Part shown: piece by piece, positions 21,101 to 26,560 of the stretch
How the letters are laid out: each line of letters starts with the position of its first letter
How positions within the stretch are numbered: position 1 is the first letter of the stretch
Virus record (IMG/VR): IMGVR_UViG_3300006793_000222
Location: 1-26,889 of that record
Length of the DNA: 26,889 bases
DNA from: a virus
Strand: one strand, 5' to 3'
Made by a program: the position numbers and the translations under genes
The notes under the pieces: model-generated
Told to the model about the DNA's origin: nothing
Database searches by the model: none
The model's input: the letters and a program-made list of their open reading frames with translations, nothing else

Positions 21101-22706
21101 TTGTTATTTTTGTTGCACCGATAGCTATATCAGTGTTTACTTCAATGGAATTATCACCAACAGTGATTACAGTACCTGCAGTAATTTCTGCTGTTGTTGC
21201 TTTAGTAAGCATTATCCTTTGTATTGGATAATTAGTAGCTATTTCGTCGTTGTATGTTTCAGGAGTTACTAACAGTGTTTCATCAACAAGTCTAATTCCT
21301 TCACCAACATTTTCTACATAGTATGTTTTTTCCTGATACGCTGTAGGAGTAACGTCACTGTCGAATTTAATTTTTAGTCCTGAAGTAAATTCTACTCCAT
21401 TGGGACTAGTATATGTATTCTCTCCTAAAATATCGGTGTCGACGTCAATGGTAAAATTATTAAAGTCTACAATTTTAATTTTAGCGTAGATATCTGCCCT
21501 ATCACCATCCTGTATGTATAAAGTATCTAGTATACTGCTGATAACCGGAACTGGTTCAAGAAACTCAGTGAACTCTTTATAAAATTCTTTGTTTACAAAA
21601 TTTATACCAGACTTAATGTAAACTTTATTGTCGAATGGAATAACTGTTGTTGGGAATATATTAATAAGTTTGTCAGATCCGCTGGCAATCAATTGAATCT
21701 GCCATACGCCATATCTACTACCTTGAGGAACTGTTTCACCAAAATCAAACTCAACTGACTCGCCGCTGTTTTCGTATGCTACGGTCCAAGCATCCTCTAT
21801 ATTAGTTAGTGTGTCTTGTAATACAAATACCGCTGTCTTACCATCTAATTGCCCAGCTAGTCCAGCAAACTGTGGATACTCTAACAAGAAATCACTTAGT
21901 AATCTATTTTGTACTTTACTGAATGGTAACGGTAGTGCATAGTCAACTGTTGCTATCGTATTTTGTGAAAGGAATCTATCTTGTGCATCTGCTTGTGGCA
22001 CAGTAAATGTTACTGTACCTGTGGTAGCACCATTATTTTCTACACCTAATACATCTCTACTAGAGATAGTTGGTGTAACATTAACTAGTCCGTCTATACC
22101 TAGTTCTGTTTGTATCCAAAAACCAGCTGATTGATCTACTGCGAACGTATATGTGCCTCCTCTGGCTAATACCAATGTATTATTTTGTTCTCCAGATGAA
22201 GTAAAATCATATTGATTTTGGTTATCGTTACGACTAACTGTATAATCTTTAATTAATTCAACACCAGTTGTGTTTACTTGTACCGTACTCGGCCCATTAG
22301 GTAACCAGTAATACTGACCAAAGTTTACAAACTTGTCAAATGACACTTGTGGGTCAAAACTATAGTATTCACTAGCAAACAATCTACTTTGGTCTTCGGT
22401 ATATCCGCCGTAGTATTTGACCTTATTAAGAAAATCTAAATAACTAGCAAAGAATGTTGTATTACCTTCGTCATCTTTTATTACTGTAGTTGGTTCTAAC
22501 TGATAGTCTTGGCGTAATGTTGTTTCTTCTGTGATGTAGCTATCGCCTTTCTTAAAAGTTGGTGCAAATTGTCTACCAATATAACCATAAAGGTCTGTGA
22601 GGCTCGGCTCACTGACTAATTGGTCCACTGTGGCATTCAGGAACTTCTCGTTAACGTCAGTCCTAAATACTCCAGGTAGTAAATTTATACTTTTTCTTGC
22701 GGCCAT
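9129..22706 (-). CDS. Giant 4525-residue baseplate-type virion protein with an FG-GAP beta-propeller
   Basis: One uninterrupted frame of 13.6 kb directly after gp6, where T4 has gp7 (about 1030 residues). The N-terminus (INLLPGVFRTDVNEKFLNATVDQL, then RQFAPTFKKGDSYI and YYWLPNGP within the first 150 residues) is typical of large virion proteins of marine myoviruses. A conserved-looking core near 18540-18740 includes LPGSWRAIYQYYYDTIYP and RPWEMLGF. Residues about 2289-3019 hold seven FG-GAP-like blades. After them come QVWWNLEQVRFIDYEQGSL (near 13360), EQLSVDWIFKSSFISV (near 11990) and EEVKPYRTKIREYL. Near 11425-11605 are two GSGYTSAPTVTV-type repeats, and the C-terminus is acidic. There is no signal peptide. 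It probably replaces gp7 and neighbours as a peripheral wedge and fibre-docking protein. Coding is certain; the gp7 equivalence is inference from position. Confidence 0.88.
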   Translation of the reverse strand: MAARKSINLLPGVFRTDVNEKFLNATVDQLVSEPSLTDLYGYIGRQFAPTFKKGDSYITEETTLRQDYQLEPTTVIKDDEGNTTFFASYLDFLNKVKYYGGYTEDQSRLFASEYYSFDPQVSFDKFVNFGQYYWLPNGPSTVQVNTTGVELIKDYTVSRNDNQNQYDFTSSGEQNNTLVLARGGTYTFAVDQSAGFWIQTELGIDGLVNVTPTISSRDVLGVENNGATTGTVTFTVPQADAQDRFLSQNTIATVDYALPLPFSKVQNRLLSDFLLEYPQFAGLAGQLDGKTAVFVLQDTLTNIEDAWTVAYENSGESVEFDFGETVPQGSRYGVWQIQLIASGSDKLINIFPTTVIPFDNKVYIKSGINFVNKEFYKEFTEFLEPVPVISSILDTLYIQDGDRADIYAKIKIVDFNNFTIDVDTDILGENTYTSPNGVEFTSGLKIKFDSDVTPTAYQEKTYYVENVGEGIRLVDETLLVTPETYNDEIATNYPIQRIMLTKATTAEITAGTVITVGDNSIEVNTDIAIGATKITTLDSISAVEKGQVVTGTGIQSATLVYDAFADTIFPDYITIKRDALDLNAWSRSNRWVHSAIIEASATYNNEVLVLSQDLRAQRPIVQFEGDLQLFNHGRIGKRHVDIVDTQITDAFIELEGKVLTTAFGVTLFDGMRVLFANDNDPLVRNKIYNLNLVQYEVDAEGVPEGTFHIKLTKADDGDGQEWDSVVVGLGASKGHSYWYNGTEWKLAQQKTGTQQDPLFDVYDTAGKSLSNLDYYPRSSFVGTKLFGYDRGTTGTNDKILGFPLNYRSFSSQGDILFANYFNTDIFNYVVGLETKKVNVNTGYLQNIQTDRTTKPKNTWQTVNEPSRQYQVFEFEYTATTDNPFALDITPKQQDTHGFTDTVPYVKVYQNQKILKQTHWSISATNRITVSATLAVGDIINVLVYSEQVSEQAYYQVPLNLDLNAQNTDITTLTLGQVRNHVVALGQNSTALVGDILGKSNLRDLAIKGQGGSILQHSAPIPYAELFLVDEKANFIDSIQFAQREYAKFKNKFLELAVSLPGVDSADAVASVDTIIAQINLNKNVSTPWHYSDMVPTGTLRETITYKVFDPLVLSYEITSIFSSTTLSNQAVLVYLNGTQLILGRDYSFDTTRPAVDFDSNYVTFAVDDIITIVEYANTDGCYIPETPSKVGTYPKFEPELILDDTYRSAITVIRGHDGSITPAFDDYRDNLLLELEKRIYNNIKIPDTNTYQTELLTALPGKFRDSDYTYSEVWNAVATGFMTWVGKNRVDFSTNNTFLSNDPFSWNYSRFVDRLDREYLPGSWRAIYQYYYDTIYPHQRPWEMLGFSSQPDWWEERYGVGPYTGGNKLLWDDLEAGKIYGGPRSLVDMGSGVGIDTNYVRPGLSQIIPVDQNGYLLSPEKVVALASNSTDAATSWSIGQLGPTEWAWRSSSDYPYVLQQAMAVLKPAVYFGRFIDTYNIRYNTDVNQYLTLTDKHHVQQDEIVYNGYIDPLIPTVINRGAGYLNWIADYLRSHGITPSVKINPMLENYNVKLAYKMAGFSDKKYLQILAEQSSPSSTSTSIMIPDENYDLLLNKSAPTDKITYSAVIVEKATNGFTVRGYDLHVPYFTIIPSVSNNNSYSISVQDESGTIFNDYQNVKLTVPYGYEFKTQQQVVDFLIGYERYLKAQGFTFNDRDGDLAETRDWKLSVKEFLFWAQQGWREGSILVLSPVTNSIKVVTENNIVDGIEDSQYGSKVVDQNFNIVKDTGYQITRTSNNFSVTLQDDNMLALVQLSLVQYEHVLVFDNTTVFNDVIYRPELGNRQFRLKLIGQKTNLWDGSLYAPGFVYNDELVPEWQVGVDYLKGQLIEFKDQYYVALTNIPGATEFNFTTWKQISKSEIKSGLLSNFSTTAVESQSYYDSYGEIKDKDQMAYSHGLIGYKPRQYLDDLGLTETTQIEFYKGYIGQKGTKNAIDALSKADFDTLSSKISYYEEWAIRTGEYGAIASNPFVEIALDEKAISVNPATIKFVGTNDANDGNGETVFNQSQLYKFFDQQGAKFNGNIALNRDSASNYDNDILTAGYVNIDDIDATVYDISDYSTLNVLADDIGTGYSIWTAKDFTGNWNVYRVSESDNQVTTLTNALDGYVTWTSSEQHGLIKDNIFLIRGFDDKFDGFYQVYSVPDLKRVTCQYLGNSENLDTLNTANGLGILFVLDSLRFRFMEDARIFGLTNPKQGWRTGDKIWIDEDAATTVEQGQPYDVASGGWKVYEKTNPWNYKETLLKSSSEYKANDGFGTAVKLSYDGLLATVGSPFANTTPYYSGGTEEVTGKVNVFNKDYAGNLLVATSLIPKSGNAQVTTREYGSCVDQAVEKVVVGAPGSYGNIGLVYLYNRPAGTTEFEEPQIIWSKNLTATGDRFGSSVSLSEYGDWLYVGAPGNDRVYVYGLNTHVSKEKDTVSINNRNTLRLNSNTATFPGDRITYPITGANAEVISSGNTFVGSSWGSNIVVAPGVGFDTGNANANVSINSIDSGLYATNLYSVSNISNIRTSFTPTVSGQADSLLVRNSNRTFIPELDYTLSGNVITFTGNLSQDTYVITQAPYYVLSNTIQGETGSSFGSSMDSSLDGAQLGVGAPDANVFVDGEWIQGAGAVYVYDRVIEAFKTTGSITYTTTGTIDLVHKVQIDGVTVEDYIPPTIGGTTLTFINPPAIGKVVYIETNEFNLLEELTGIDSLVGGTDAIQEGAAFGTDLTICSNNCAIYVGAPYYNNGTAYNTGAVWKFHNRGRLYGTNTGDIQNPTFTPGDTIRLDNFEITVTGTTLDSLVNDINSAEIVGLVASNEDGYLKLDTDSTVAKNLLRILSGSDNGVLVDAGIKVFAFMQIIVSPYNTQGEYFGNKVVLAQNAYMLVIGSERGTTKSPLTIDTDTLTLDDDSTIFTDDIVGSGSTYVYELYDDPRDEVENPGRYAFAQQLIVPDLDGNVQTPTDRLNSGDRFGAAIDVMGGEIIVSAPGDDTQGLDTGSVYIFSDPEMTRGWNLIRYQQPRVDVDTVNRIFLYSKLTDTILTNLEFIDPAKGKILGVADQEISFKTEYDPAVYNRGENANSAFNWNEAQVNQVWWNLEQVRFIDYEQGSLEYRSINWGRLFPGSIVEICEWVESSVLPSAYVTAGFDGVPKYADDSNYVEISKVNPTTNIIESVYYFWVIGKTSITGIDENRNLSIQTISDYITNPKSQGIGYSAIIQNNSIIVYNVSEYLSASNTILHLDYDILKNSSLIHSEYELIQEGNPVDLIPNKIVNKMIDSLAGIDADGRSVPDPTLSPADRYGIDVRPRQTIFIDRLKAMSDLITHVNAILITKPIARQYDLTNMLSQEAEPNIKLNEYDLAIETEIELPYINTDILSTGYKVLVKQNTAEDNLWTLYELASDKSWELLRIQSYKTSLYWSYVDWYAEGYDSNEVIEYVVDTLPDALRLSASVGDEIKVKVTTSTGGGWNLLTVTSTGSYEVVGIENGTIQLNESLGDFADNEIGYSNQGYDDGRLDQSPNIETRYIINALRNDIFIGELQGQFNELFFVMVNYLFTEQLSVDWIFKSSFISVTQYLRTLGQPANYVKDNLTYYENYIEEVKPYRTKIREYLTNYTSDDPFGGDITDFDLAPYYDQDLETFRSPNGEYITKDTQLWSTGYLPNNGGLVNIDYPNWYNNRTFVVDSIIVSNVGSGYTSAPTVTVSGGGSNIQATATATINGDTGSVTAITVVTEGQDYTSTPTVTINGTTVSNVTVIGGNANIQSNTYTVNSTIGLFVGMAANVGFAANTIIENIDRGNLEITMTTANTSAFTNTAISFGFTTSTEQGILATAYPVLKNNKIRTFDSTLKFDRITYSTEVQPWQTNTFFQANTIVSFGNVGYQVTANVTTGDTFVLDNYTVYPAADFKNANDRIMAYYSPQSDMEAKDLNQLIPGIEYPGVQVQGLNFNQQPGIGGDIVANITFSGSHGLVSGHTGNIIIQPEADVLVNFVASHPFTVDGDVAIYPYYNVFTANIGDHITQPSTGANATVYGNALGTIQGNIDSSASGYFIKNNDFTFNDTGNLFINGGTLLSSNVFAANTSTWSNVSILPLSSTIALTTQVEHPVLDANLSVTKVWSAVKVQGTIKSTADFVLSDTSITNGNIRVDGVWKSVYPTAVDFISSLSNPYDSTVFDAVDYDEDGNEVLSQYAVDTIIRSTYTDTALGSRPEDINVDGGEYVDRWSSHAPEELVPGIVFDTLNMKIFTANIDTYANANLTVGYRIQTYADGTTDFLRIADNFSTTTAQEVARDDTEIFVTDASVLSTPNRALNDPGVVYINGERIHFWRNYSAEVVNWTANTAYGNTAVIRYDSNVYVTTANVSANAVFDTANVRAIFSANAIGQIRRGTWQTAITNVIQNGTSVVDGSDRTQKVPNSGFGNVTLASNLTVGNAYVRTILAGTTLVTSNTWQNPGTGTAADGTGFNGGTTEQILFLKEQAADREAEIAELPGETMTTELGTDALITEDLADVITTE
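11425..11605 (-). repeat. GSGYTSAPTV-type repeat pair within the giant protein
   Basis: Two copies of a beta-rich unit, GSGYTSAPTVTVSGGG and GQDYTSTPTVTINGTT, are separated by an ATATATINGDTGSVTAITV linker. This motif recurs in bacterial and phage surface or virion proteins as short tandem beta units. It lies about 830 residues before the C-terminus of the giant protein. Confidence 0.75.
13650..15842 (-). repeat. Seven FG-GAP-like blades (integrin-alpha-type propeller) inside the giant protein
   Basis: Seven segments share the pattern (G/D)xxFGxxxx...xxxVGAPxx...GxVYVY. Approximate positions in reading order: 15842-15700 (DGFGTAVKL, VGSPF), 15640-15533 (YGSCVDQA, VVGAPG), 15480-15380 (GDRFGSSVSL, YVGAPG), 14885-14740 (SSFGSSMD, GVGAPD), 14495-14365 (AAFGTDLT, YVGAPY), 14055-13860 (EYFGNKVV, VIGSER) and 13762-13650 (GDRFGAAI, VSAPGD). 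Insertions of roughly 60-150 residues lie between blades 3-4, 4-5 and 5-6. FG-GAP repeats form seven-bladed propellers in integrin alpha chains. Repeat count and motifs are seen; the fold is inferred. Confidence 0.82.
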
Positions 22707-22735
22707 TATGTTCTCATCTTTTTGATATTATTCAA

Positions 22736-25700
22736 CTAAGCTGTTACAGTTTGGTTAAGTTGTGCGGCTGTAATAGCTGTAATAATTTGTACATTGTCTA
22801 CTGTTGCGGCACTAACAATTATTTCGTTGTACTCTGCATTTATCTGTAGTAGACTACCAAATGTTTCTGTGGAACTATTCGGAACTATACTTACACTAGC
22901 TATATTTGGTGCTAGTACTGAATGTAGATACGCACTCAGTTCACTGAAGTAAAATGTTTCTCCGAAGTCCCAATTATTTAAATCAAAGTAAGTATTGATA
23001 GCCGCGATCACACTGGTCTTTACATCATTGTCGCTGACAACCACACCGTAACTCTTTACTACTTTAAATGTTGCTTGCAATGATTCTTCTGCTTTACTGC
23101 CAAAGATTGGTTTGAACTTAGCAGGATTGTATATCACTGTGTCTGACACTGTTTTATAATTTTCTAAAGTACTATAATCTGTACCTAACACTTCTGGTGT
23201 AGGTGCTACAGGCTCTGTCACAGTGTCTGTTGTGTCTTGTACCCAAGCAAGGTACTCTGTGGCATATGATTTAGTTAGTATATACAAATCCACAATATTA
23301 TTTGGGCTCGGATCAATACGTCTATTGTTTGGTGAGCTATGTCTGTACTGGAAATATATGTCCTGACGTCCTACTTTGGAAGTGTAACCAGTAACTACAG
23401 ACAGTGTATAAACTGCTCCGGTTATAGTTAGTTGATAGAATGTGTTAGTACTCGGAACATAAAACAGTTGTCCAGTTTGGAAAAGAGTTTTTGCAGTTTC
23501 AAGAGCAACAAGGCTGTCATATGTACTAACCACCAAGCTATTGCTTACTGGAGTTTGTATAACAAAATTATCATAGCCAAAAGTATTTTGGAAATAGACA
23601 TATTTTTGATTTGTTAGTGTAGTAGGGCTTACCAGCGTTTCAAATAATTCTGGATTGTCTGGAACACCATCGTCGTTAGCATCAGGATATGTAACTAATA
23701 CTTTGTTAGGATTACTGTATCCATCTGTTTCGACTACATTATCATATATGTGCCATTGATAATCTAATGCCAATGCACTAGCATCATCTGGGTTTGAATT
23801 CATTTTTAATACATTAATTTGATCCCGTATAACAAAACCTGTACGTGTATCAAATATCTTAACTTGGTCATCAAAATAAAAGTTAGTTTCTTTAACACTC
23901 TCAAAAACATATTGCAGTCCTCTATAATAAACTGAATATGTTTGTCCTACTGTTTGGAATCTGATTATCCACGAACTGTCAAGTCCTAAACTACTGGTAT
24001 TACCTGCGTTTGCTAGGCTAAAGTCTCCAGCGTTCATGTTTTCAGGAGTAATTATAGTCCATTCTGATGTAAGCACATCATATCGTAATCCAAAGTCTTT
24101 AAATGCTTCTATGTATTCAACCATGCTAGTAGTTACAGCAGTTGTCAACGTGTTATTAAACACTGGAAATACTCTTACAGCTTCAGCACCTGTTGGAACT
24201 ATCTGATTTAATGTTATTGGTCCTGATCCATTCTCTAAATTGCCTTCACCAGCATTGGTCCCGTCTGCTAGTACTTCGATAATTTCAGCATAGATAAAAT
24301 ACTTGTCTCCTGACTGACTTGGTGTTCCTGTTTGTATTGTATTCTGTGCGTCAAAATACTTTCCACTACCTGCAGAGAATTTAACAATAGCACTTTGTTT
24401 AATATATTTCTTGCCATCACTGACATAATGTCCTACCTGTAATATATTTCCAGCCGCATCATAAAAATATCCTGTAATCCCTGCATCATCTAATGACTTA
24501 TTCCAGAAAGTATCTGAAACATTAATTTGTGCATAGTTACTATAGAAGAACTGTAGCGTATCTTTTTTAGTAAGTATCGGTGTAAGTTGATTAGTAATTA
24601 CATTGTAGATATCATTAGTAGTAACATAACTAAAACTAAATGTGTCAAGGGTTTCATCTTTATAAAGAATTCCATCCTGACAGAATATGTTTGTGCTAGA
24701 ATATTTTCCAGTGCTGTCAATCACGTCTAAGTATCTTGAAATGCCACTGGATGTTCTATTAACTGCTTTAACTTTTAACACTGAACTAAACAATGTGTAC
24801 GGTAGTATATTATAGTCTTCGCCTGTTACCATACGATCTTGTGTGTAGTACTGTTGTGGTGCTTTTTGTCTTACTTCTTCAACAGTTTCTCTGGCTGTTG
24901 CATTAGTTACTGTGTATTGTAGACTAGCACGTATATTAATTGTTTCTGTTCTTCCATCTTTTGAAACATAGTTTATAGGTATAACTATTCCACGCATTTC
25001 GTCCGGTGACACTTTGTAATTTAAACCGTTGCTAGTTCTATAATACAATCTAAATCTACCTTGTGGCATTGTTGCAAAACTTCCGTCGCCAAATATTAAA
25101 TCAACTTGATCGCCAGCACGTGTGTTTACTTGATAAATGTTTTTGTCAGTACTAGTATTATAAATGATATTTGTAGCACCAACACTAGGTACTGCTGTCC
25201 ATAACTGATCAAAGTTACCATTTGCATCTAGTTTATATAACCAAACATCTGAATTATTAATATTGTCAACATTCAGACTATACACTCTATTAGGAACACT
25301 TTCAGAGAATGTGATGTCTATGCTTTGTAAGTCACCTTGCTTAAAGTACGTGAAGTATCCAGTGTTGTTACTGCCGTTTCCTAAATTATCATTCCTATAT
25401 AATAAGTTAAAACTGCTGTTAGGTTGTGGCGCAACTTCATATATAAAAGTTTTTCCAGCTGATGTTGGAGATATCATTTCAAAAGATGTTTGTGATCCTT
25501 CAATGGCAGTACTAAATGGGTACACTGCTGTTAAACTTGGTACTTGGTTGATCTGATATTCTTCGTTTAATATATTATTAATTGTTTGGCTGTTACTTGG
25601 CTTGCCCACTGACTGTGTGGTATTAAGACTAGCATTAACAACAGCATTAAATTGTTCTTGCCAATTGTCATTTGCACTGTCTGTCCAATTAATCACTAAC

Positions 25701-26116
25701 CCTGCAAGATTAAGTCCGTTTGAATCAAATACAGTTTCTGTAGTTGACACTGAATCTACTTTAAGGAATCCACTGGCTGGAATATTGCGTTTAGGATTGT
25801 ATGATATTAGGCGTGCTAACTTTAATACAGAGTCGCGCCTCTGTGCAGTGTCAATGAAATTTTCACGAGCATTTAAGTCGCCTCTAAATGCAAGACTTTG
25901 CCCTAAGAAACTTAATAGATCAATTAATGCGATAAATTCACTTGATTCAATAAAGTCATTAAAGTCCTCCGGATAATATAAGCGGAGATAGTCTACCATG
26001 CTTTTTCTCAGAGTCTCATAGTCATAGCTTTGAAAGTCAGCATTGCGGAAAGTTTGATATAGTTTAGTCCAGTCTTCTGCGACTAGTAAACTGCTTTGTC
26101 TTGTGGTAATTGCCAT
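22736..26116 (-). CDS. 6: Baseplate wedge protein gp6 homologue (baseplate J-like)
   Basis: This encodes 1126 residues, much longer than T4 gp6 (about 660) but in the style of marine T4-like phages. The N-terminal 115 residues are diagnostic: FRNADFQSYDYETLRKSMVD, YYPEDFNDFIESSEFIALID, FRGDLNARENFIDTAQRRDS and LISYNPKRNIPASGFL. Around 335-440 are VDLIFGDGSFATMPQGRFRL and ARETVEEVRQKAPQ followed by RMVTGEDYNIL, the Baseplate_J-type signature. The C-terminal part (about 1000-1126) with VKTSVIAAINTYFDLNNWDFG and FYFSELSAYLHSV matches the end of J/gp6 proteins. In T4, gp6 dimers form the inner ring linking the wedges. The ATG has an AGGGA site in a predicted 16-nt leader, and the next gene follows 29 nt after the stop. 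Confidence 0.94.
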   Translation of the reverse strand: MAITTRQSSLLVAEDWTKLYQTFRNADFQSYDYETLRKSMVDYLRLYYPEDFNDFIESSEFIALIDLLSFLGQSLAFRGDLNARENFIDTAQRRDSVLKLARLISYNPKRNIPASGFLKVDSVSTTETVFDSNGLNLAGLVINWTDSANDNWQEQFNAVVNASLNTTQSVGKPSNSQTINNILNEEYQINQVPSLTAVYPFSTAIEGSQTSFEMISPTSAGKTFIYEVAPQPNSSFNLLYRNDNLGNGSNNTGYFTYFKQGDLQSIDITFSESVPNRVYSLNVDNINNSDVWLYKLDANGNFDQLWTAVPSVGATNIIYNTSTDKNIYQVNTRAGDQVDLIFGDGSFATMPQGRFRLYYRTSNGLNYKVSPDEMRGIVIPINYVSKDGRTETINIRASLQYTVTNATARETVEEVRQKAPQQYYTQDRMVTGEDYNILPYTLFSSVLKVKAVNRTSSGISRYLDVIDSTGKYSSTNIFCQDGILYKDETLDTFSFSYVTTNDIYNVITNQLTPILTKKDTLQFFYSNYAQINVSDTFWNKSLDDAGITGYFYDAAGNILQVGHYVSDGKKYIKQSAIVKFSAGSGKYFDAQNTIQTGTPSQSGDKYFIYAEIIEVLADGTNAGEGNLENGSGPITLNQIVPTGAEAVRVFPVFNNTLTTAVTTSMVEYIEAFKDFGLRYDVLTSEWTIITPENMNAGDFSLANAGNTSSLGLDSSWIIRFQTVGQTYSVYYRGLQYVFESVKETNFYFDDQVKIFDTRTGFVIRDQINVLKMNSNPDDASALALDYQWHIYDNVVETDGYSNPNKVLVTYPDANDDGVPDNPELFETLVSPTTLTNQKYVYFQNTFGYDNFVIQTPVSNSLVVSTYDSLVALETAKTLFQTGQLFYVPSTNTFYQLTITGAVYTLSVVTGYTSKVGRQDIYFQYRHSSPNNRRIDPSPNNIVDLYILTKSYATEYLAWVQDTTDTVTEPVAPTPEVLGTDYSTLENYKTVSDTVIYNPAKFKPIFGSKAEESLQATFKVVKSYGVVVSDNDVKTSVIAAINTYFDLNNWDFGETFYFSELSAYLHSVLAPNIASVSIVPNSSTETFGSLLQINAEYNEIIVSAATVDNVQIITAITAAQLNQTVTA

Positions 26117-26137
26117 ATAATTTTTCCCTGTATAATG

Positions 26138-26145
26138 TATTTATC
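26138..26145 (-). promoter_or_regulatory. Late promoter octamer GATAAATA before gp6
   Basis: It sits in the gap between gp25 and gp6. Predicted +1 is near 26132, giving a 16-nt leader with CAGGGA about 9 nt before the ATG at 26116. The octamer is flanked by CCCTG and CAGGG arms (26126-26130 and 26145-26149), probably by chance. Confidence 0.6.
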
Positions 26146-26169
26146 AGGGTTAATAAAGTACTATGTTTA

Positions 26170-26547
26170 TTATATAGCTGTAATTGTTTGAGTTTGATTG
26201 TCGAACTGTAAGTTCATAACATTAGTTTGATCTGTTAATACGTAACGTAATTGTAGTTCAACTTGTATTCCTTGATCGTATTCTGTTACTATCACATTGT
26301 CAATACTGAGTCTAGGATCATACCCAGCGATTGTTTTGATATCTGTAACTATTACACTCTTTAGATCTTCTGTTAGAGGTTCGTGTACCACGTTCCAAAT
26401 AATTGTACCGAAATCAGGATTCATTAATTTTTCACCTTTACGGATATAAAAATTATTAATTAGGTCCTGTTTTACTAATTCAAAATCCGTGAGACGGAAT
26501 TTGCGAGTACGCCCTACTGTTGAAAATCCTCTGTACATAATAGCCAT
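26170..26547 (-). CDS. 25: Baseplate wedge protein gp25 homologue
   Basis: This encodes 125 residues, close to T4 gp25 (132). The GPW_gp25 family pattern is visible: a helix VKQDLINNFYIRKGEKLMNP, then DFGTIIWNVVHEPLTED (45-61) carrying the family's E-P motif, then a helical segment and a beta-hairpin end (IQVELQLRYVLTDQTNVMNLQF). gp25 binds gp6 and gp53 in the T4 wedge core and starts sheath assembly; its neighbour here is gp6, as in cyanophages. The ATG is 5 nt from a late octamer, and an AGGA lies 11 nt upstream, so translation can be served either from a readthrough transcript with a Shine-Dalgarno sequence or from a leaderless one. Confidence 0.94.
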   Translation of the reverse strand: MAIMYRGFSTVGRTRKFRLTDFELVKQDLINNFYIRKGEKLMNPDFGTIIWNVVHEPLTEDLKSVIVTDIKTIAGYDPRLSIDNVIVTEYDQGIQVELQLRYVLTDQTNVMNLQFDNQTQTITAI

Positions 26548-26552
26548 ATTAA

Positions 26553-26560
26553 TATTTATC
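26553..26560 (-). promoter_or_regulatory. Late promoter octamer GATAAATA before gp25 (leaderless geometry)
   Basis: The minus strand reads AGGATAAATATTAATATG: the octamer contains the stop codon of the upstream gene (26556-26558) and ends 5 nt before the gp25 ATG. The same bases include an AGGA that can act as a ribosome binding site on a readthrough transcript, so the double use lowers certainty. Confidence 0.5.

Noticed and set aside
9129-22706. Possible assembly fusion of several genes into one frame
   Set aside because: No frameshift, internal terminator, late octamer or ribosome site plus start was seen inside the frame, and motifs of one protein type recur from end to end. It cannot be fully excluded without reads.
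3243-25976. Many plus-strand open frames of 60-128 codons across the window
   Set aside because: All lie antisense inside long, well-supported minus-strand genes, lack ribosome sites or family motifs, and have low-complexity compositions expected from antisense of Ser/Thr/Ala-rich coding sequence.
26126-26149. CCCTG/CAGGG inverted repeat flanking the octamer before gp6
   Set aside because: The arms are only five bases with a 14-base spacer, one arm supplies the ribosome binding site, and no other octamer in the window is flanked this way.
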